Assembly (NCBI RefSeq): GCF_000002865.3
Contig: NW_001865057.1
Coordinates: 573,053 to 637,052 of the forward strand
Direction: 5' to 3'
From: Monosiga brevicollis MX1
Taxonomy: Eukaryota > Opisthokonta > Choanoflagellata > Craspedida > Salpingoecidae
Length of the DNA: 64,000 nucleotides
This document shows positions 13,701-25,039 of the stretch, in pieces; position 1 is the stretch's first letter, and each line of letters begins with the position of its first letter. Under the pieces are notes generated by a model. The model was not told where the DNA came from and made no database searches. It saw nothing but the letters and a program-made list of their open reading frames with translations. Made by a program: the position numbers and the translations under genes.

Positions 13701-14888
13701 TCACACCCTATTCACCCCACTCAGCACTTGGTTTGCACATGCTTACATCCGTGGATGTCCTTCACAAGGGCTATGGCCAATATCAATACGTGGGTCACAC
13801 TCAGGAAGATGTGTCCAGCGATGAACCCATCCGCAACGCGTCGGCCATTGGTCGCCTAAGCAGCTCGCGCTCTCGCGATGAAATTGCTCTGCGCTTCATC
13901 TTTGTGCTGGACGAGCGCATCGTGCTGATGCGCCAGACGAAGAACCGTTTTGATATCGACAAGGTTGTTGATGCCCGAAAGATTGCAGGCTACATGGACA
14001 AGGGTGATGATGGGTTGCAAGTCATCATGTCTGACAACTCAGCGACGTTGCTACCCATGCGCGAAGTGCGTGTCAAGCAAGAACTTGTCGTTTTGCTCGA
14101 TTACCTACTGCAATTGCATCGACGCATCCCCGCAACGGTATGAGCACCTTTTTTCCGCCTTTGTCCGCGAGGAACGTGCTGGGTCTTGTTGGGCACGGGA
14201 GTCTCATGTGGTGGTTTTTGTGGCTCGCTTTTGATCCCATGCACGCGTTGAGTTAGGTTCAAGCAACTCGTGTCTTTGCAACTGTGGATCCTGCCGCGCG
14301 CGAAAAGACGGTGGAGGTGTGTCTGTGAACGCTCGATTGTTGTTGGTTGGCATGTCGAGCTCAGCCTCATTCATTGGTTCGGGCTGGTTTTAGGTCTGGG
14401 AGTACCAACGCAAATATGGCGCTGCCTGGCGAGCCAAGATGCTGGCCATCGACCAAGCCCGCTGTACGTTTAGTCGGGTCGTCTTGTTGCTGACGGCTTG
14501 AATTATACTAAAACGGCCGCGTTCCTTGTGTAGGCTGGACGCTGGTCGACAACTCGGCTGGCTATGATCTTCAAGAGATGGTCAAGCCCCCAGAAGGCTA
14601 TGAGTGGACAAGCGATTGGAGCTTGATTGAGACCAAGTGCGTTTATGTGCTCGTGCTCGTCCCTGCCCCGTGAACACATCTGCGGGCCCGTCCTTCGACA
14701 TTTTGATTGACATGGTGCTTTTTTTTTTTTTTTTCCCCTGCTGTAGATCATCGGATAGCCAAGGTGGCTGGTCATACACGCGCAACTTTCGCAGCCCGTT
14801 CTCGGACGAGGAATCAGACCGGGCAGCCGTGCGTCGCCGCATGTGGTCGCGTCGCGCGCAGCTGGTGGACGAGCAAAGTGAGGCGTAA
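1..14888 (+). CDS. VPS13: VPS13-family bridge-like lipid transfer protein, 5'-partial, about 20 exons
   Basis: VPS13 proteins are long hydrophobic-groove proteins that move bulk phospholipid between membranes at contact sites. The window opens inside the N-terminal chorein region: exon about 63-131, then about 250-399 with NAQIEIKNIHLRFEE, which matches VPS13 closely. The exon at 1008-1321 has the WW-KFAYEA and R-x3-W-W-Y pattern typical of the family. One very long exon (about 4926-10413) holds the extended rod, a discoidin-like domain (about 7537-7990), MABP-like repeats (about 8310-9300) and the start of the VPS13 adaptor-binding (SHR-BD) region (about 9480-11670). The ATG2/VPS13 C-terminal amphipathic region, rich in GVTKLTTGVVGG-type glycine repeats, is at about 12895-13630, and a PH-like domain at about 13670-14130. 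Four small exons (about 14254-14318, 14394-14463, 14534-14639, 14746-14888) add a DysF domain and end in TAA. The product inside the window is roughly 4,000 residues. Family identity is very secure; individual exon edges are approximate. Confidence 0.93.
1717..1763. repeat. poly-T tract of 47 T in a VPS13 intron
   Basis: An uninterrupted run of about 47 T lies within the intron that follows the exon ending near 1657. It forms an overlong polypyrimidine stretch about 115 bp upstream of the next exon, which starts near 1880. It is a simple homopolymer, likely to vary in length and to be prone to sequencing error. Confidence 0.9.
7537..7990 (+). other. Discoidin-like (F5/8 type C-like) domain inside VPS13
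   Basis: This stretch of the long VPS13 exon encodes about 150 residues with a galactose-binding-like pattern. It has WVVFDMGKTVKLEAFLF (binding-face strand after a Trp), a central ELRVADKLDGNWRMV and a closing GRFWKWSVTRCHGSNKNAFI-type strand before an RAVRF ending. The order of strands resembles F5/8C or SAD1-like jelly-roll modules, which bind lipid or carbohydrate. It sits between the repeated beta-rod and the MABP-like repeats. The assignment is by pattern only and the exact superfamily is uncertain. Confidence 0.6.
8310..9300 (+). other. Tandem MABP-like beta-prism repeats inside VPS13
   Basis: The encoded region repeats one signature at least four times: PITDIHV / PITAITV / PITDLHIV / PITALAITV followed, 20-40 residues on, by PPGYKVIKRDLNEGTGG, PSGFRLIPKNLSQG, GHGWETLPQNLNEGN or PEGFKVLTPELNLG and then a YLAY/YLCI/YLHY/YLCY strand. 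This is the pseudo-threefold pattern of MABP domains known from MVB12 and DENND4 proteins, which bind acidic membranes. About 330 residues would fit two MABP prisms side by side. The family assignment is by motif recognition and the functional reading (extra membrane anchor) is inference. Confidence 0.7.
14254..14888 (+). other. DysF (peroxin/ferlin) domain at the VPS13 C-terminus
   Basis: The last four exons splice in frame to give VWEYQRKYGAAW..., then WTLVD, PPEGYEWTSDWSLIE, then GGWSYTRNF and AVRRRMWSRRAQLV before the stop. Paired DysF-N (tryptophan and ENQR-like start, P-x-x-Y-x-W-x3-W) and DysF-C (GW-x-Y-x2-NF then VRRR-x-W-x-RR) motifs define the domain, known from Pex23/Pex24-type peroxins, ferlins and TECPR1. 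It follows the PH-like domain directly, without a linker. Splice junctions used: gtgtgtctg/tttttag, gtacgtttag/gtgtag and gtgcgttta/ctgtag. Confidence 0.75.
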
Positions 14889-14970
14889 ATAAACCATGTC
14901 ATGAATACCGAATTCCGATGAGTCTCGCATTGGCTCCATCATGTCCATGCGAGCGGGTAGTTCATACGTG

Positions 14971-15047
<77 letters not shown>

Positions 15048-15495
15048 TCAATCGCAAAGGATGCACAATTCAACTGCCACTAAGAACCATTTGCATCAAA
15101 TGTGGGCACAGAAGTGACATCCGATGTACAAAAATAAAAACCATGACATTTTTTCTTTTTTTTGCACTGAATCTGAAGATTCTAGACTCTTTTTGTGTAA
15201 TAACGATTTGCTGTCAAACGACATTTACTGCCGTGCCCCTTGAGCTGATTCGAAGTGGCAGCGCGAGTCGCCCACTCCAAGACACACACTGAGCTGATCT
15301 GAACGCAGCGAGAGAGGCGCAGTGATATTTGACGGCACGGTGGGCGTTGGATTTGAGGCAGGAGGTGAGGGCGTCTCGGGCTGTTCGACGACATCTCTTG
15401 GCTCGTACTGCTTGGTTTGGCCTGAATGGCTTGATGATGGCATCGTCGTTTATCATTTGAGGGGCTCTAGCTGTGTTTGTGGCTTGACGGTCATC
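14889..15495. other. Intergenic region with TG microsatellite
   Basis: This 607-bp spacer lies between VPS13 and the transposase-derived gene, which are both on the plus strand. It holds the VPS13 3' end, with an AATAAA hexamer that overlaps the TAA stop (14888-14893), a long TG tract at 14973-15046, and presumably the promoter of the next gene. I see no further gene or RNA. Confidence 0.7.
14973..15046. repeat. (TG)n microsatellite, about 37 units
   Basis: A nearly perfect TG dinucleotide tract about 85 bp downstream of the VPS13 stop codon. Translated, it only yields spurious Cys-Val repeats. Confidence 0.95.
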
Positions 15496-18075
15496 ATGGC
15501 TCGCTCAAGACGGCAGAGCCGCGGACGCCTGGCTGCCGCCTCCAGAGTTGCTATTAGGGTAAGCATAGGGTGGCGCCATGAAGACGCCCTGACCGTTGCA
15601 TTGCACTCTGCTGCCCTGGTGATGCGCGGTGGGAACGAAACATCGTCATGTGTTTTGCTTTGCTTTGCCGTAGCGCGAAAAGAATGTCCAACGACGTCGG
15701 GCCGATGCAGCCGTTGCTGCCTATCAATTGGCCGGTTTGGTGCACAAGAAGCAGCAACCCTTGAGTGCACTCAAAGAGCTCTTGGATACCAGTTCTCCGC
15801 CCTTTGATACATCCGCTTTTTGCATGAAGCTGTTCCCTGAGAATCCTAGCCATAAAGGCCGGCGCCCGCCCCCCTCGCTCTTCTGCACAGCATTCGGTGC
15901 CACGCCAGCTGAATTTCATGCCGCGCGTACGCGGGCCGCAACTCAACCCAGTGGCGAGATCAATGGTCGCGTGCTCTGCACTCAAGAAGAGCGAGCTTTG
16001 GTTGCCGAGTACCTGCAGTCCTTGAACACTATGACTCAGACGCATGCCCGCAATGAAGCTCTCATATTAATTGATAAGCTACTCTCTTTGCGGGGGCAGC
16101 TCGGCATGGGCGAAACCCAGTCTTTGCCGACTTCAACGCCTTGTCCCCTCAATCATCGCGAGCGATTGTTTCGGCAGCGTCTCGCAGACGCTCAAGCTGG
16201 TCGACTCCCATTCGAAGCCGTCTTGTCCGAGCGATGGTTTAACGAACTCGAGGCGGAGTTTCGCCTTCGTGCAGATGACGACGAGGCTCAAGCGGAACAA
16301 CATATCCCTGTCGTTACAAAGAGCCAGTGTGCTGCGCATTTTCGTGACCTTGATGCGGCGCTCAACTACCTCGGCTTTCTGCACAAAACCGGGCCTGAAG
16401 CAGGCACCATCATTCATGAAAGTAAGTTCTAAATGAAAAAAAAGTTCTATTATTATGGCCGTATGCCTATTGAGGGGTGTGTCTGTGTCTGTGTCTGTGT
16501 CTGTGTCTGTGTCTGTGTCTGTGTCTGTGTCTGTGTCTGTGTCTGTGTCTGTGTCTGTGTTTGTGTGAAGCTCCAGCTATCATGCTTGGGTCAATCCTTG
16601 ATCATTCACCCGGTGCATTTCCCCGGTGTCTAGAGATGCGATATGTATGGTCAATGGATGAGCTGCCCAACTTAAGAATTGGTCCAAACAATGTTCACGC
16701 ACCTGTGGGTTCGACGCAAGGTCCGGACGGGCATGCCGTGCCTGAACAGACCGCTTCATCCACCTTGAACGCGCTCTTTGCTATTTCCATGGCGGGGACG
16801 CTTGCCCCTCCCATGGTCCTCTATCCTCAAAGTGACCTTTCAGACGCAACTGCAGCAGCCCCTGTTAACGTCTATGAGCCCCTCCTGGACGACATATATC
16901 AGCATTTCATGCACGTGGCTAATAAGACTGGCAAATTTTCACGCTCGCTGCTGGTGGCATTCTGTCGCCTCTTGCGCGCTTTCATCGGGGATTCAAATCC
17001 CGTCCTTCTGCTCGTCGATGGCCACCGCATTCGCGTCTCTGCTCCACTTGTGGCCTACCTTCGATCCATCAACATCCACCTCTTTTTTATCCCCCCTCAC
17101 ACATCCAAATACCTATTACCGAACGACCAGTGGCGTCACCAGATCAGGTTTGCCCAAATTGTGATCCGCGTGAACCTTCAGCGCCTTTTGCAGACCCACT
17201 CATTGACCACGGACGATGAGATCTTTGCGCTCTGCGCTGGCATCCATGCACAAAGCGCATTTCCTAACCTTGTAAAGACAGCTTTTCGCAACGCCGGCAT
17301 CACGTTGGAGTCTCGGAGCGTCAAGCACATGCTCAACATGCCGCGTTCTGCCACAGCGTCCTCCTCACCAAGCATTATTCCTCTTCAGCCCGATCATCCA
17401 ATCACCCAGGCCAACGTCTCTCCTGCACAGCAGCTGACCTCAAGCGCGGTGGCTTCACGTACGAAGCGTGCTCTGATCACTCACGAAAACAAAGACCTGA
17501 TGCGGGCTTTAGACATTGCAAAGATCGACCTTAAAAGCCTCCGTGACGCCTGTCGTCGCCTTGGCGTTCGTGTTTGGGGGAGCAAAGATGAGTTGATTGA
17601 TCGCCTGCGACAGGCTGTGGGTCTTCGCGGATGGAAAGAGGCTCCAAGTGCCACCGCTTCGGTGGCTGGTGAGCACAACTCATCTGCAGTTGTAGCGAGA
17701 GGCCCGTGGTTAACATCAGAGCTTACGAATGACCAGATTGCTGCGTCGGACGCCCCCAGTTCAAGTCCAAACTCGCTCTTGTCATCGGATGGCTGTCCTG
17801 CTGAAAGTCAAGCGGCTGGCTCTTCGAGAGTTCAAGGGCTGCATCCACCGTTGTCCACCGGAGATGATGAGCCCTTACAGAATTGCACAAGTGCAGGTTT
17901 CTTGAGCGTTTGGTTGCGACCTTGGCACAGCCCAGGTAAGGGCGAGCAAGAGTCTCAGGCCATCGTTCACGAATGGTTCAGAAAGCCAACGAGTATTGAT
18001 ACAGATGAGATTGAAGCAATTCTGAAGGCATGCCCCGCCCATGTTCAGCAATATAAGGCGTTGGTTTGGCCGTGA
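15496..18075 (+). CDS. DDE_1 (pogo-like) transposase-derived protein with SAP motif
   Basis: Three exons join in frame: 15496-15558, 15674-16421 and 16634-18075. The third exon reads like a pogo/Tigger DDE_1 core: WSMDE (first Asp), NALFAISMAGTLAPPMVLYP, then LLLVDGH (second Asp) and PPHTSKYLLPNDQW (third Asp), with 35 residues between the second and third Asp. All three acidic positions are therefore present. Downstream (about 17515-17625) DLKSLRDACRRLGVRVW plus SKDELIDRLRQAV is a SAP DNA-binding motif. The N-terminus is basic (MARSRRQSRGR). I see no CENP-B/Psq helix-turn-helix and no terminal inverted repeats, so this looks more like a domesticated or captured transposase than a complete element. 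Whether it is catalytically active is unknown. Confidence 0.72.
16476..16565. repeat. (TGTGTC)n hexanucleotide minisatellite in an intron
   Basis: About 14 copies of TGTGTC, nearly perfect, lie within the second intron (16422-16633) of the DDE/SAP gene, directly upstream of the exon that starts the catalytic core. The repeat keeps an open frame and therefore inflates automated ORF calls (Cys-Leu repeats). Confidence 0.93.
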
Positions 18076-18502
18076 TTCGTACGCCAGAATTGCTGCCTCG
18101 AAATCGCTACGTCGTCGCGTTTTTTCCCCTTTTACACGTTGTCGTGTGCTTTCAGCGTGTCACACAAGTCATTGTCATGAGTGTCTGGTGCAATATAAAC
18201 CTTGGAAAGCCCCTATGGTGTAGCACCAAGACCGCAGTCCTCGACCATACGCATAGCCTATGAATTTGCGTTTGAAATTGATACATTGTGTGAGAATCGA
18301 ATCTTGAGGCGCCACTTTGCTTACACAAAGCCCGTGTCTAATGGCATCAATTTTGCATTTGCGGAAACTCGTTCTCGATATCCATTGTCGCCCCCAGAAT
18401 CAGATTCGGTCTGACTCTCATGCTCGTTCATACCCGTTCAACAACCCTAAAGCAAATCGGAAACAGATGTGCCCGATAATTCGTTGTGTGCCCAACCGTT
18501 TC
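18076..18502. other. Convergent intergenic spacer
   Basis: This stretch of about 430 bp lies between the 3' ends of the DDE/SAP gene (plus) and the Roco-like gene (minus). I see no ORF with family similarity, no RNA gene and no repeat. Confidence 0.6.
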
Positions 18503-21500
18503 TATCGAAAGATCTGGCCCATGCCCTCGCTTCGGGCTGGAGCTCGGGTATTTGCAGGCGACGAAATTTGAATCGGGGCATTTTGAAGACAAAGCAAGTC
18601 CCAATCTTGATCCTCTAGTTTGGTAATGAACGTGTTGATGGGCTGCGTTCGCGCACTTCCCAGGTTCTAAATGGAGTTGAAGCGATCACTAAGGTCGTGC
18701 ACAACAGAGAATGGCCGCTGCCAGCCCGAGCCTGTCCATTGGTGAAAACGTCCATGCTTGGTCGCTTACCTTCATGCGCTTGTTGAGATCTCCGATGCGA
18801 TCGCGAAGCAATTGCTCCTCCTGCTCCGAGTCTACAAGACAAAGTCGAGAAGAGGAACAAAGACATCAGAAAGATCTACAATCATGGGCTGTGTCAGCAG
18901 TCAACAATGGCGGCTCAGAACGGTACTGACCAGAGAGGAGGTTAAGCAATGATGCCGCAATGATTATTTGTTGGTTGCAGTTTGGACAGTGAATAAAGGG
19001 CGTGGCTGGCAGAGACGTCACCTATGCGGAGCAAACCAATGAAGAACAAAGGGAGGAGGGGGGCGGGCGGGGGGGCATTAGATAATTGTTTTTGGTTATC
19101 GGTGAGGCCCTGTCGATATGGTATTCAAAAAGGTGAATGCATACCAGGATATCAAGACCTCGCAGTCGTCCGCATTGGAGTTGTACAACATCCTCTTGAG
19201 CACAAGAGGCGCAAACGATCTACAGCCCCGGGGCAACAAAAGTTACAGGGTGTGCTCATCGCTGCGAGAGTTTGTTTCTTTCCAACCGGCGAAGGTGGGG
19301 TTGTGTAGCCATGATAATGACCAAGACCTACCGATGACTCCCACAATACGCCAGGGCATTGCACGGTCAGCAGATGCTCGAGGCAGGCCACCAAAGGCAA
19401 TAAGGCCGAAGTCATCATGTTGTAAAACAGCGGAAAGTCCTAAGCACCCAAGTGAATCGTGCCATGACAATAAGCCAAATACGAAGTGAGACGCCAGTGG
19501 CGACGTATCGACATTTGGATGCAAGCTCGTACCTCATTGAGCACGATGGCTGTCAGGCGCACTTCAAAGCCTCCACCCTCGGCCTCACAACCACTTGCTA
19601 TACACAAGGTGGACTGATCGCCGTGTCGATGCATGAAAACGGCGCCCGTTTGCCAGCCATACACCCTAAATGCATCACAGTGCAGCAAAAGGCATTGATG
19701 ATAAGCATGACACCTCTTTTGTCCAGATTGAGATTCAACGACAAACATTCACTGACTGGCCCACAGAAGGGTGAAAGGTATGACACCAACCAGTACAGCA
19801 TCAAGGCTGCGGCCGGCCGCGCTGTGCCACGTGACATAGACAAACAACTTACGTGTAGCCTCGCTCCGCAGCCAAGCATTGCAAGCGGGCAAACAGCCAC
19901 GCTGGACAGCAGTCAACATGATACAAGCGTGTCTGCGTGTTAATGTGAGCGCTGGGGTAGGATTCGCGCCGGGTTGGAATCGATATAGCACCCAGTGCCT
20001 TCTCAGCTCCGCTGGGAGGAGCCTCAGGCAGAAAAGTTGTTACCATGTAGGTGTGAGCCGCATCAGGGGCGGCGTAAAGGATGCCTGCGGAAACAAGCAC
20101 ATGGATACAATTATCCAATTTGCTCTCATCCCCGATCAAGTTTTCCACATGCGAGTGACGCTCGGCCAAAAACGTCATCAGACTGCAGGCGGCCGTAAGC
20201 CGCAAGGCCAAGCAAATATCAAACAAAGGCAGGGTTACAGTGAGCCCGGGCACATCCGCGCCAAGCAAATACAGTGACAATGTCGAGTAGCGCACCGGCG
20301 ATTGTTAGACTCGGCCAGCGGCGACTCGGCGTGAATGAGGGCCATGCTTTGCAACAGGCTGCGGACTAGACGCTCACTGGCCATTCCACTGGAGCGGAGG
20401 GCGCGTAAATCACTCTCCCGAAAACTCAGGCTTGAACGCATCTGTTTGGCCTTGGCTTGAAATTCGCTTGTGCCCAACCATGCCAGGTGGTCCCGCGTGA
20501 ATATGGAACATAGAGCCGGTAGCACCTGCCAAGTGATGGGTTGATGAGAAACTAAGAATAGGTGGCACAGCCGATATGCGTCGCAAGTGGCACAAGCACT
20601 GTCGCACACCATGGGAAACATACCCAGTTCTGTGCGAGAAGAAACCGATCCTTGGCCTGAATGAGGCGAGCAAATGAATGTCGCTCGAGAACCTACAAAG
20701 TTGAGAGCAGAAGAAGATTGCGGATCAAGATGCCAAGCGGGTGCACAAACAGGTGGACAACTTTAGGCTCTCGGAAGCGTGATGGCGCTTCGCGTGCTGG
20801 TACATGGGCCGAAGACCCCAAACTCCTTACCGATTCAACGTAAGCGGCACAATCATCGTAAGCCGAACTATCGTCACTTGCCCCGGAAGTAGACTGATGA
20901 GCTGAATACTCAGCAGAGTGATGCCGTAGCAGGCTCATGTTGGTGTCCGCGCGTGGTCGAATGGTGCGATCCAACCAGGCTTCACGAAGTAAATCCTCGA
21001 GTGGCTTGAACGGCGCCACGCCATGAGGAAACTTGGCGAGCGCACTGAGGACCTGTGTCTTGCGGCTATCGGAGAGGACAGTTCCTGCTGGTGGGCGCGC
21101 ACTCGGACTGGGTGCGTCATTGCGAGCAGCCTCGGTGTTTGGCTGCGCAAGGCGGGCCAGGGGGGCGTGCAAAGCAGACGGTGGGTGTGCCTGAGCTACA
21201 TCCGCCGGCACGGGCTGCGTTTTGTGCTTTGCAACGTGGAGGGCAAAATTGGCGACAGCCGAGAGCAACGGCTTGAGGTTTCGGCGGGTGATGACGATAT
21301 CGCCGTCCACTGAGTCGGTGACGGCGCGCCAATAGTCGATGCGTCCAGTGTGTGCGCGAATCTGTTCCGTATGCCCAGTATCGTTTTCGGTCACTTCGTA
21401 GGGCTCGATGGCGTTGAGAAAGCGACGGCGCCCCAAGGGCACGGCAGCAACCACCTCGCGAATTTGCGACTACACACAGCGGAGCGTGAGATTGGGACAA

Positions 21501-23856
21501 CTAGGCACCAAGCAAGTTGAGGGTTGGCAACACGTGTGTCTCAAGCAAATGTTGTAGCGACTGACCAGGGGAGCTTTGAAAGGACGGATGGACGCGCCAG
21601 GTGGCAACTCGGCGATTACCTGCTTGGCGGGACAGGGGGTGCGAGCGCAAAGGCGCATGAGTTCATATTTCCAGCTCAAGGCGCAAGATTGTGAAGCACG
21701 CATGCATGGCCCAAACGATAACTTGCCTCGACTCTATCAGAAGGGTAGGTGGCTAATAGCCGATGAATGCGAGCACGCAGTTGGTCAAGGCGCAATGCAG
21801 GAAGTGACTCCTGATCCAGGACAGTAAAGAGGATCAAATGAAGACGTGGCTGTGAATATTCGGGGACGAGGGCATGCATGATAATGTCATCGCCCACGGT
21901 GTTGAGCGCATGAACACCAGCAGTAAAATGCATGCGCGCATGTTGGTCGGCATTGCGTTGGTACGGCTCGAGAATGGAATAGCAGGCTTGAGGGTCTAGA
22001 AGGCAAGTCTCGAAAGGCATTTGATAGTGTTGCAGAATATCGGTAGCCGGCGTGGTGCTGCTGCTGCGGCTGGCCGTGCCTGAGGAGTGCTGGGGCGGGC
22101 CACGGACAATGGTGGGCTCAAAGACATCAGCCTCATCATTGGGGACCTCTGGCAGATTGGATTCGTGTAGGATGTCCTGGTTAATATTGAATAGACTGTT
22201 AAAGCCCTCGAGGCGAAGGGTCATGGCATCGTACAGCCAAGGAAGGGAGCGGACGCTGATGCCATCGGCAGACCAAAGCTGCACCGGAATGCTGCAGCTT
22301 GCCAGCACGGCTTTGAGCTCGCCATTGACCTCGAGCAAAAGACGTGGCAGATTGCGTGTTGGGTTTTGGGGCAACTCCGACTTCCACAAGTTGCCATGGA
22401 CCTCGAGGCGTTCAAGGTTAGGCAGGCGCGTGAGGGTGGTGGGCAGTCCATCCAATCGATTTTCGCTGACATCAAGGTGCTTGAGATTTTGCAGCCAGCC
22501 CACGGCTTCAGGGATGTGCGCGAGGTGGCACTGGCGTAGCTCAAGGGTCTCGAGCTGACGGAGCCGAAACAGGGTGAGGGGCAGCTGAGCCAGGGGGTTG
22601 TAGTTGACAATCAGGGTCAGGAGGTTGTCAAGGGACCCAATGGCGCCGGAGAGCTCCTGTAGCTGGTTACGGCTGAGGTTCAAGTATTCGAGGAGCTGTA
22701 GATGGGCAATGTGATGGCTGAGCTTGCTGAGGTTGCATGCGCTGAGGTCCAGGCGAGTGAGGGTGCGCAAGCGCCAGATTTGGGCAGGAACACGGTTCAA
22801 GCGGATGTGAGCTACGTTGAGTTCGCCCAAGGGCTGAAGGGGAGTCAAATATGCCAGAGTACCGGGGTCCAGATCCTTGTTCTTGCTAATGTTGAGCCAG
22901 GTGAGCTGTGGCAGGGCTTTGAGATGGTCTGTCCGAGCCCCCAATTTGTTTGAGCTGACGTCGAGATGTCGCAGGCTGGGCAGGCGACGTAGAACATCGG
23001 GGAGTTGGCGCATGGAGTTGTGCGCCAGGGTGAGCCATTCCAGACGATCAAGCTTGTCCAGCTCGGCCGGCAGGGTCAAGAGGCGGTTGTGGCTGAGGTC
23101 CAAGTGCACGAGGAGGCGGAGGAGCCCAAGATGCGGAGAGATATCACGCAAGCCAAAGTCACAAATGCGGAGGGTTGTGATGTTGCGGAGCTGCCAGAGG
23201 CACCAGGGAAGTTCGCGGAGATAAAAGCTCTGCTGCGTGGGGCTGGCGGTGGTGACAAAGTGGATCGGTTTGCCTCGAGTGTCCTTCTCAATGCGAAGCG
23301 CGCAAGTTTTGCAGACGCGCGAGCGGCTGGTGGAGCGGCTAGGGAGGAAAATGCGAGCAGGACTACAATCAGCACAGACTCGACTGCCGCAGTTGTTACA
23401 AATGTAAGCCCAGTTCAGGAGAGAGAAGGGCTTGCGACACTCGACGCAGTTGGCGTCCGAGTCGGACACGATGAGACCCTCGCGCCGGGCGGAGGCGTCG
23501 GCAAGTTCGCGTCGACGCTGCAGAACCTGAGTGGAAATTTGCTGCAAACGTTGGCTGCTGATGAGGGTCGGCTCCTCAAGAAGGCGCGCACGCAGCTGTT
23601 CCAGCTCCTCCTCCGTCATGGCCTCAATGTCGACCTCCTGGTAACGCTCATAGGCAGCGGTCTCCGGGTCGGTGGCCTCTTCGTTGAAAGCTTCATCGGC
23701 GCCCTCGCCCTCCATCATGCTGGCTCGAGTGGAGGACGGCGGTGTGGTAAAGTCGGGTGCCTCGATCGGGGGCGGGGCCTCGTGCACCACGTGTCCCTCG
23801 ACCTGCAGCCGCATGGACATGCGCTGATCCAACAGGAAGGGTGTGTAAACATCCAT
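18503..23856 (-). CDS. Roco-like protein: FYVE-like zinc finger, leucine-rich repeats, COR domain
   Basis: The gene starts at 23856. The first exon (to about 21700) encodes an acidic N-terminus, an eight-cysteine FYVE-like finger (CVEC, CNNCG, CADC, CKTC; about residues 140-190) and about 11 leucine-rich repeats (LVHLDLSHNRLLTLP-type, about residues 230-500). Later exons include 20831-21469, 20624-20692 and 20296-20525, then a region with TFLAERHSHVENL, ILYAAP and TFLPEAPP, then CPAWLFARLQCL (about 19860-20100) and GWQTGAVFMH (about 19550). This succession, plus two Cys-x2-Cys knuckles (VCASC, HCPNCNQQ; about 19200 and 18980), fits the COR region of Roco proteins. A coiled-coil exon follows at about 18770-18830 and the last exon ends at 18503. 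Between LRR and COR I see LHLILFTVLD, which could be a Roc strand, but no P-loop GKS/T. No kinase domain is present. The FYVE/LRR part is secure; the COR reading is moderate. Confidence 0.7.
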
Positions 23857-25039
23857 CGCACCGGCGGCCTCGATGCAAGCAACTGGCGGGCCGGATGCAC
23901 AGCTTGCACAGCAGATCTAAAAGCACACACACAGCTTGCACGCAAGCGCACACGCACACGGATGGGCGGAACAGAGATGCGGAAGCGGCGACCGTCGGCC
24001 GTCGGGCGTCAGCCGTCGACGCGAGCCCGAAGGCCCCTCAGCAAACCCCTCTTTGCAAAAACGGTCTGCTCGCCGCAAAGACCCTGCAGGCACCAAGCCA
24101 ATCCTCTTCCGCTTCTTGATCTGCCTCGGAGAAGACCAAGGGGGTGGGGGGGGGTGGGGGGCGTCTCACCCTGCCGTTTGTAGACGACTGCCGGCGCCGC
24201 GGGACCGCTCGACTGCCGTTTGTCGGCGCGTTTGAGCTCGTGTGATTTTTTCCGCAAACAGCACGCGCAGAGTTTATGCAGGTCCACGTCGAGTTAATGT
24301 CGAAAACTGAGACATCGTTTCAAGAGATAATGTTATTAGTATATAGGGTTTATGTAGCAAAAGTATGCCTTTGTGTTGCGATTTGTCAAAAGCAGCACAC
24401 ATACCCACACACACCTGCTGTGATGTCTCTTTGCTTTTGCAGAGAGGCGCGTGTTCAAGTGGCACCTCAGCAGGGGGAAGGGCTTGTGGGTGTGGAATGT
24501 CAGGCAAAATTAAAGCTTAAACATTACACAGTCAGAGACGCATGGCCCGGTGGGATCAACATTCAGAGAGTTTGCGATTGGACGAGTTTTTGGAGACAAA
24601 CGTAAGAGCGAACCAAGGTCACACTTGTACTCAACCCGGATAAAGTCGTCGAGACGCCTTGAACCCAAAAAATTTGATGACATTGTGGTCCCCATACTTT
24701 ATGCTGTTATTTTCAGACTTTTTGTAGAAACCAATAGGATTGTAGCTTTGGAACGTGAATGGAATTTTGTTGTTCGTGTCGGCGCGTCACGATCAGCGGG
24801 GACGGGGGACAACGGCAGCGCGACCGCTCGATGCGCCGCCACTGCACGCACGGAGCAGCGTTGACGTCCTCGGCTGGCTGAGGGGCTCAAGGTTGGTGCA
24901 GCCCACGCGTTGACCGTATCACCAGGGGCTCCTTTGCGACGATTTGTATCTCATGGATCGTTCGTTGCCTTTGTGCAGGTCACCGAGCTTGAGTGTGTTG
25001 TGCCGGGTCTCGAAGGAGGCCGCGCCACCGCGCATCATC
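23857..25039. other. Divergent intergenic region (Roco-like / SLC35E3)
   Basis: This 1.18-kb region separates two divergently transcribed genes and should hold both promoters. It includes a CA-rich patch near 23920-23965 and a G-rich run at about 24138-24160. The part from 24280 to 24780 is more AT-rich than the flanking genes. Open frames here show no recognisable family, and I see no RNA gene. Confidence 0.6.

Noticed and set aside
14918-15292. Open frame with Cys-Val repeats
   Set aside because: It is only the translation of the (TG)n microsatellite; there is no homology or splice support.
16476-16565. TGTGTC repeat as an internal telomeric sequence or as coding Cys-Leu repeat
   Set aside because: The unit does not match common telomere motifs (TTAGGG, TTTAGGG), and consensus splice sites at 16422 and 16633 place it inside an intron.
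24276-24864. Open frames between the Roco-like and SLC35E3 genes
   Set aside because: No domain, no signal peptide and no coherent splice structure could be recognised, so the region is treated as promoter or intergenic.
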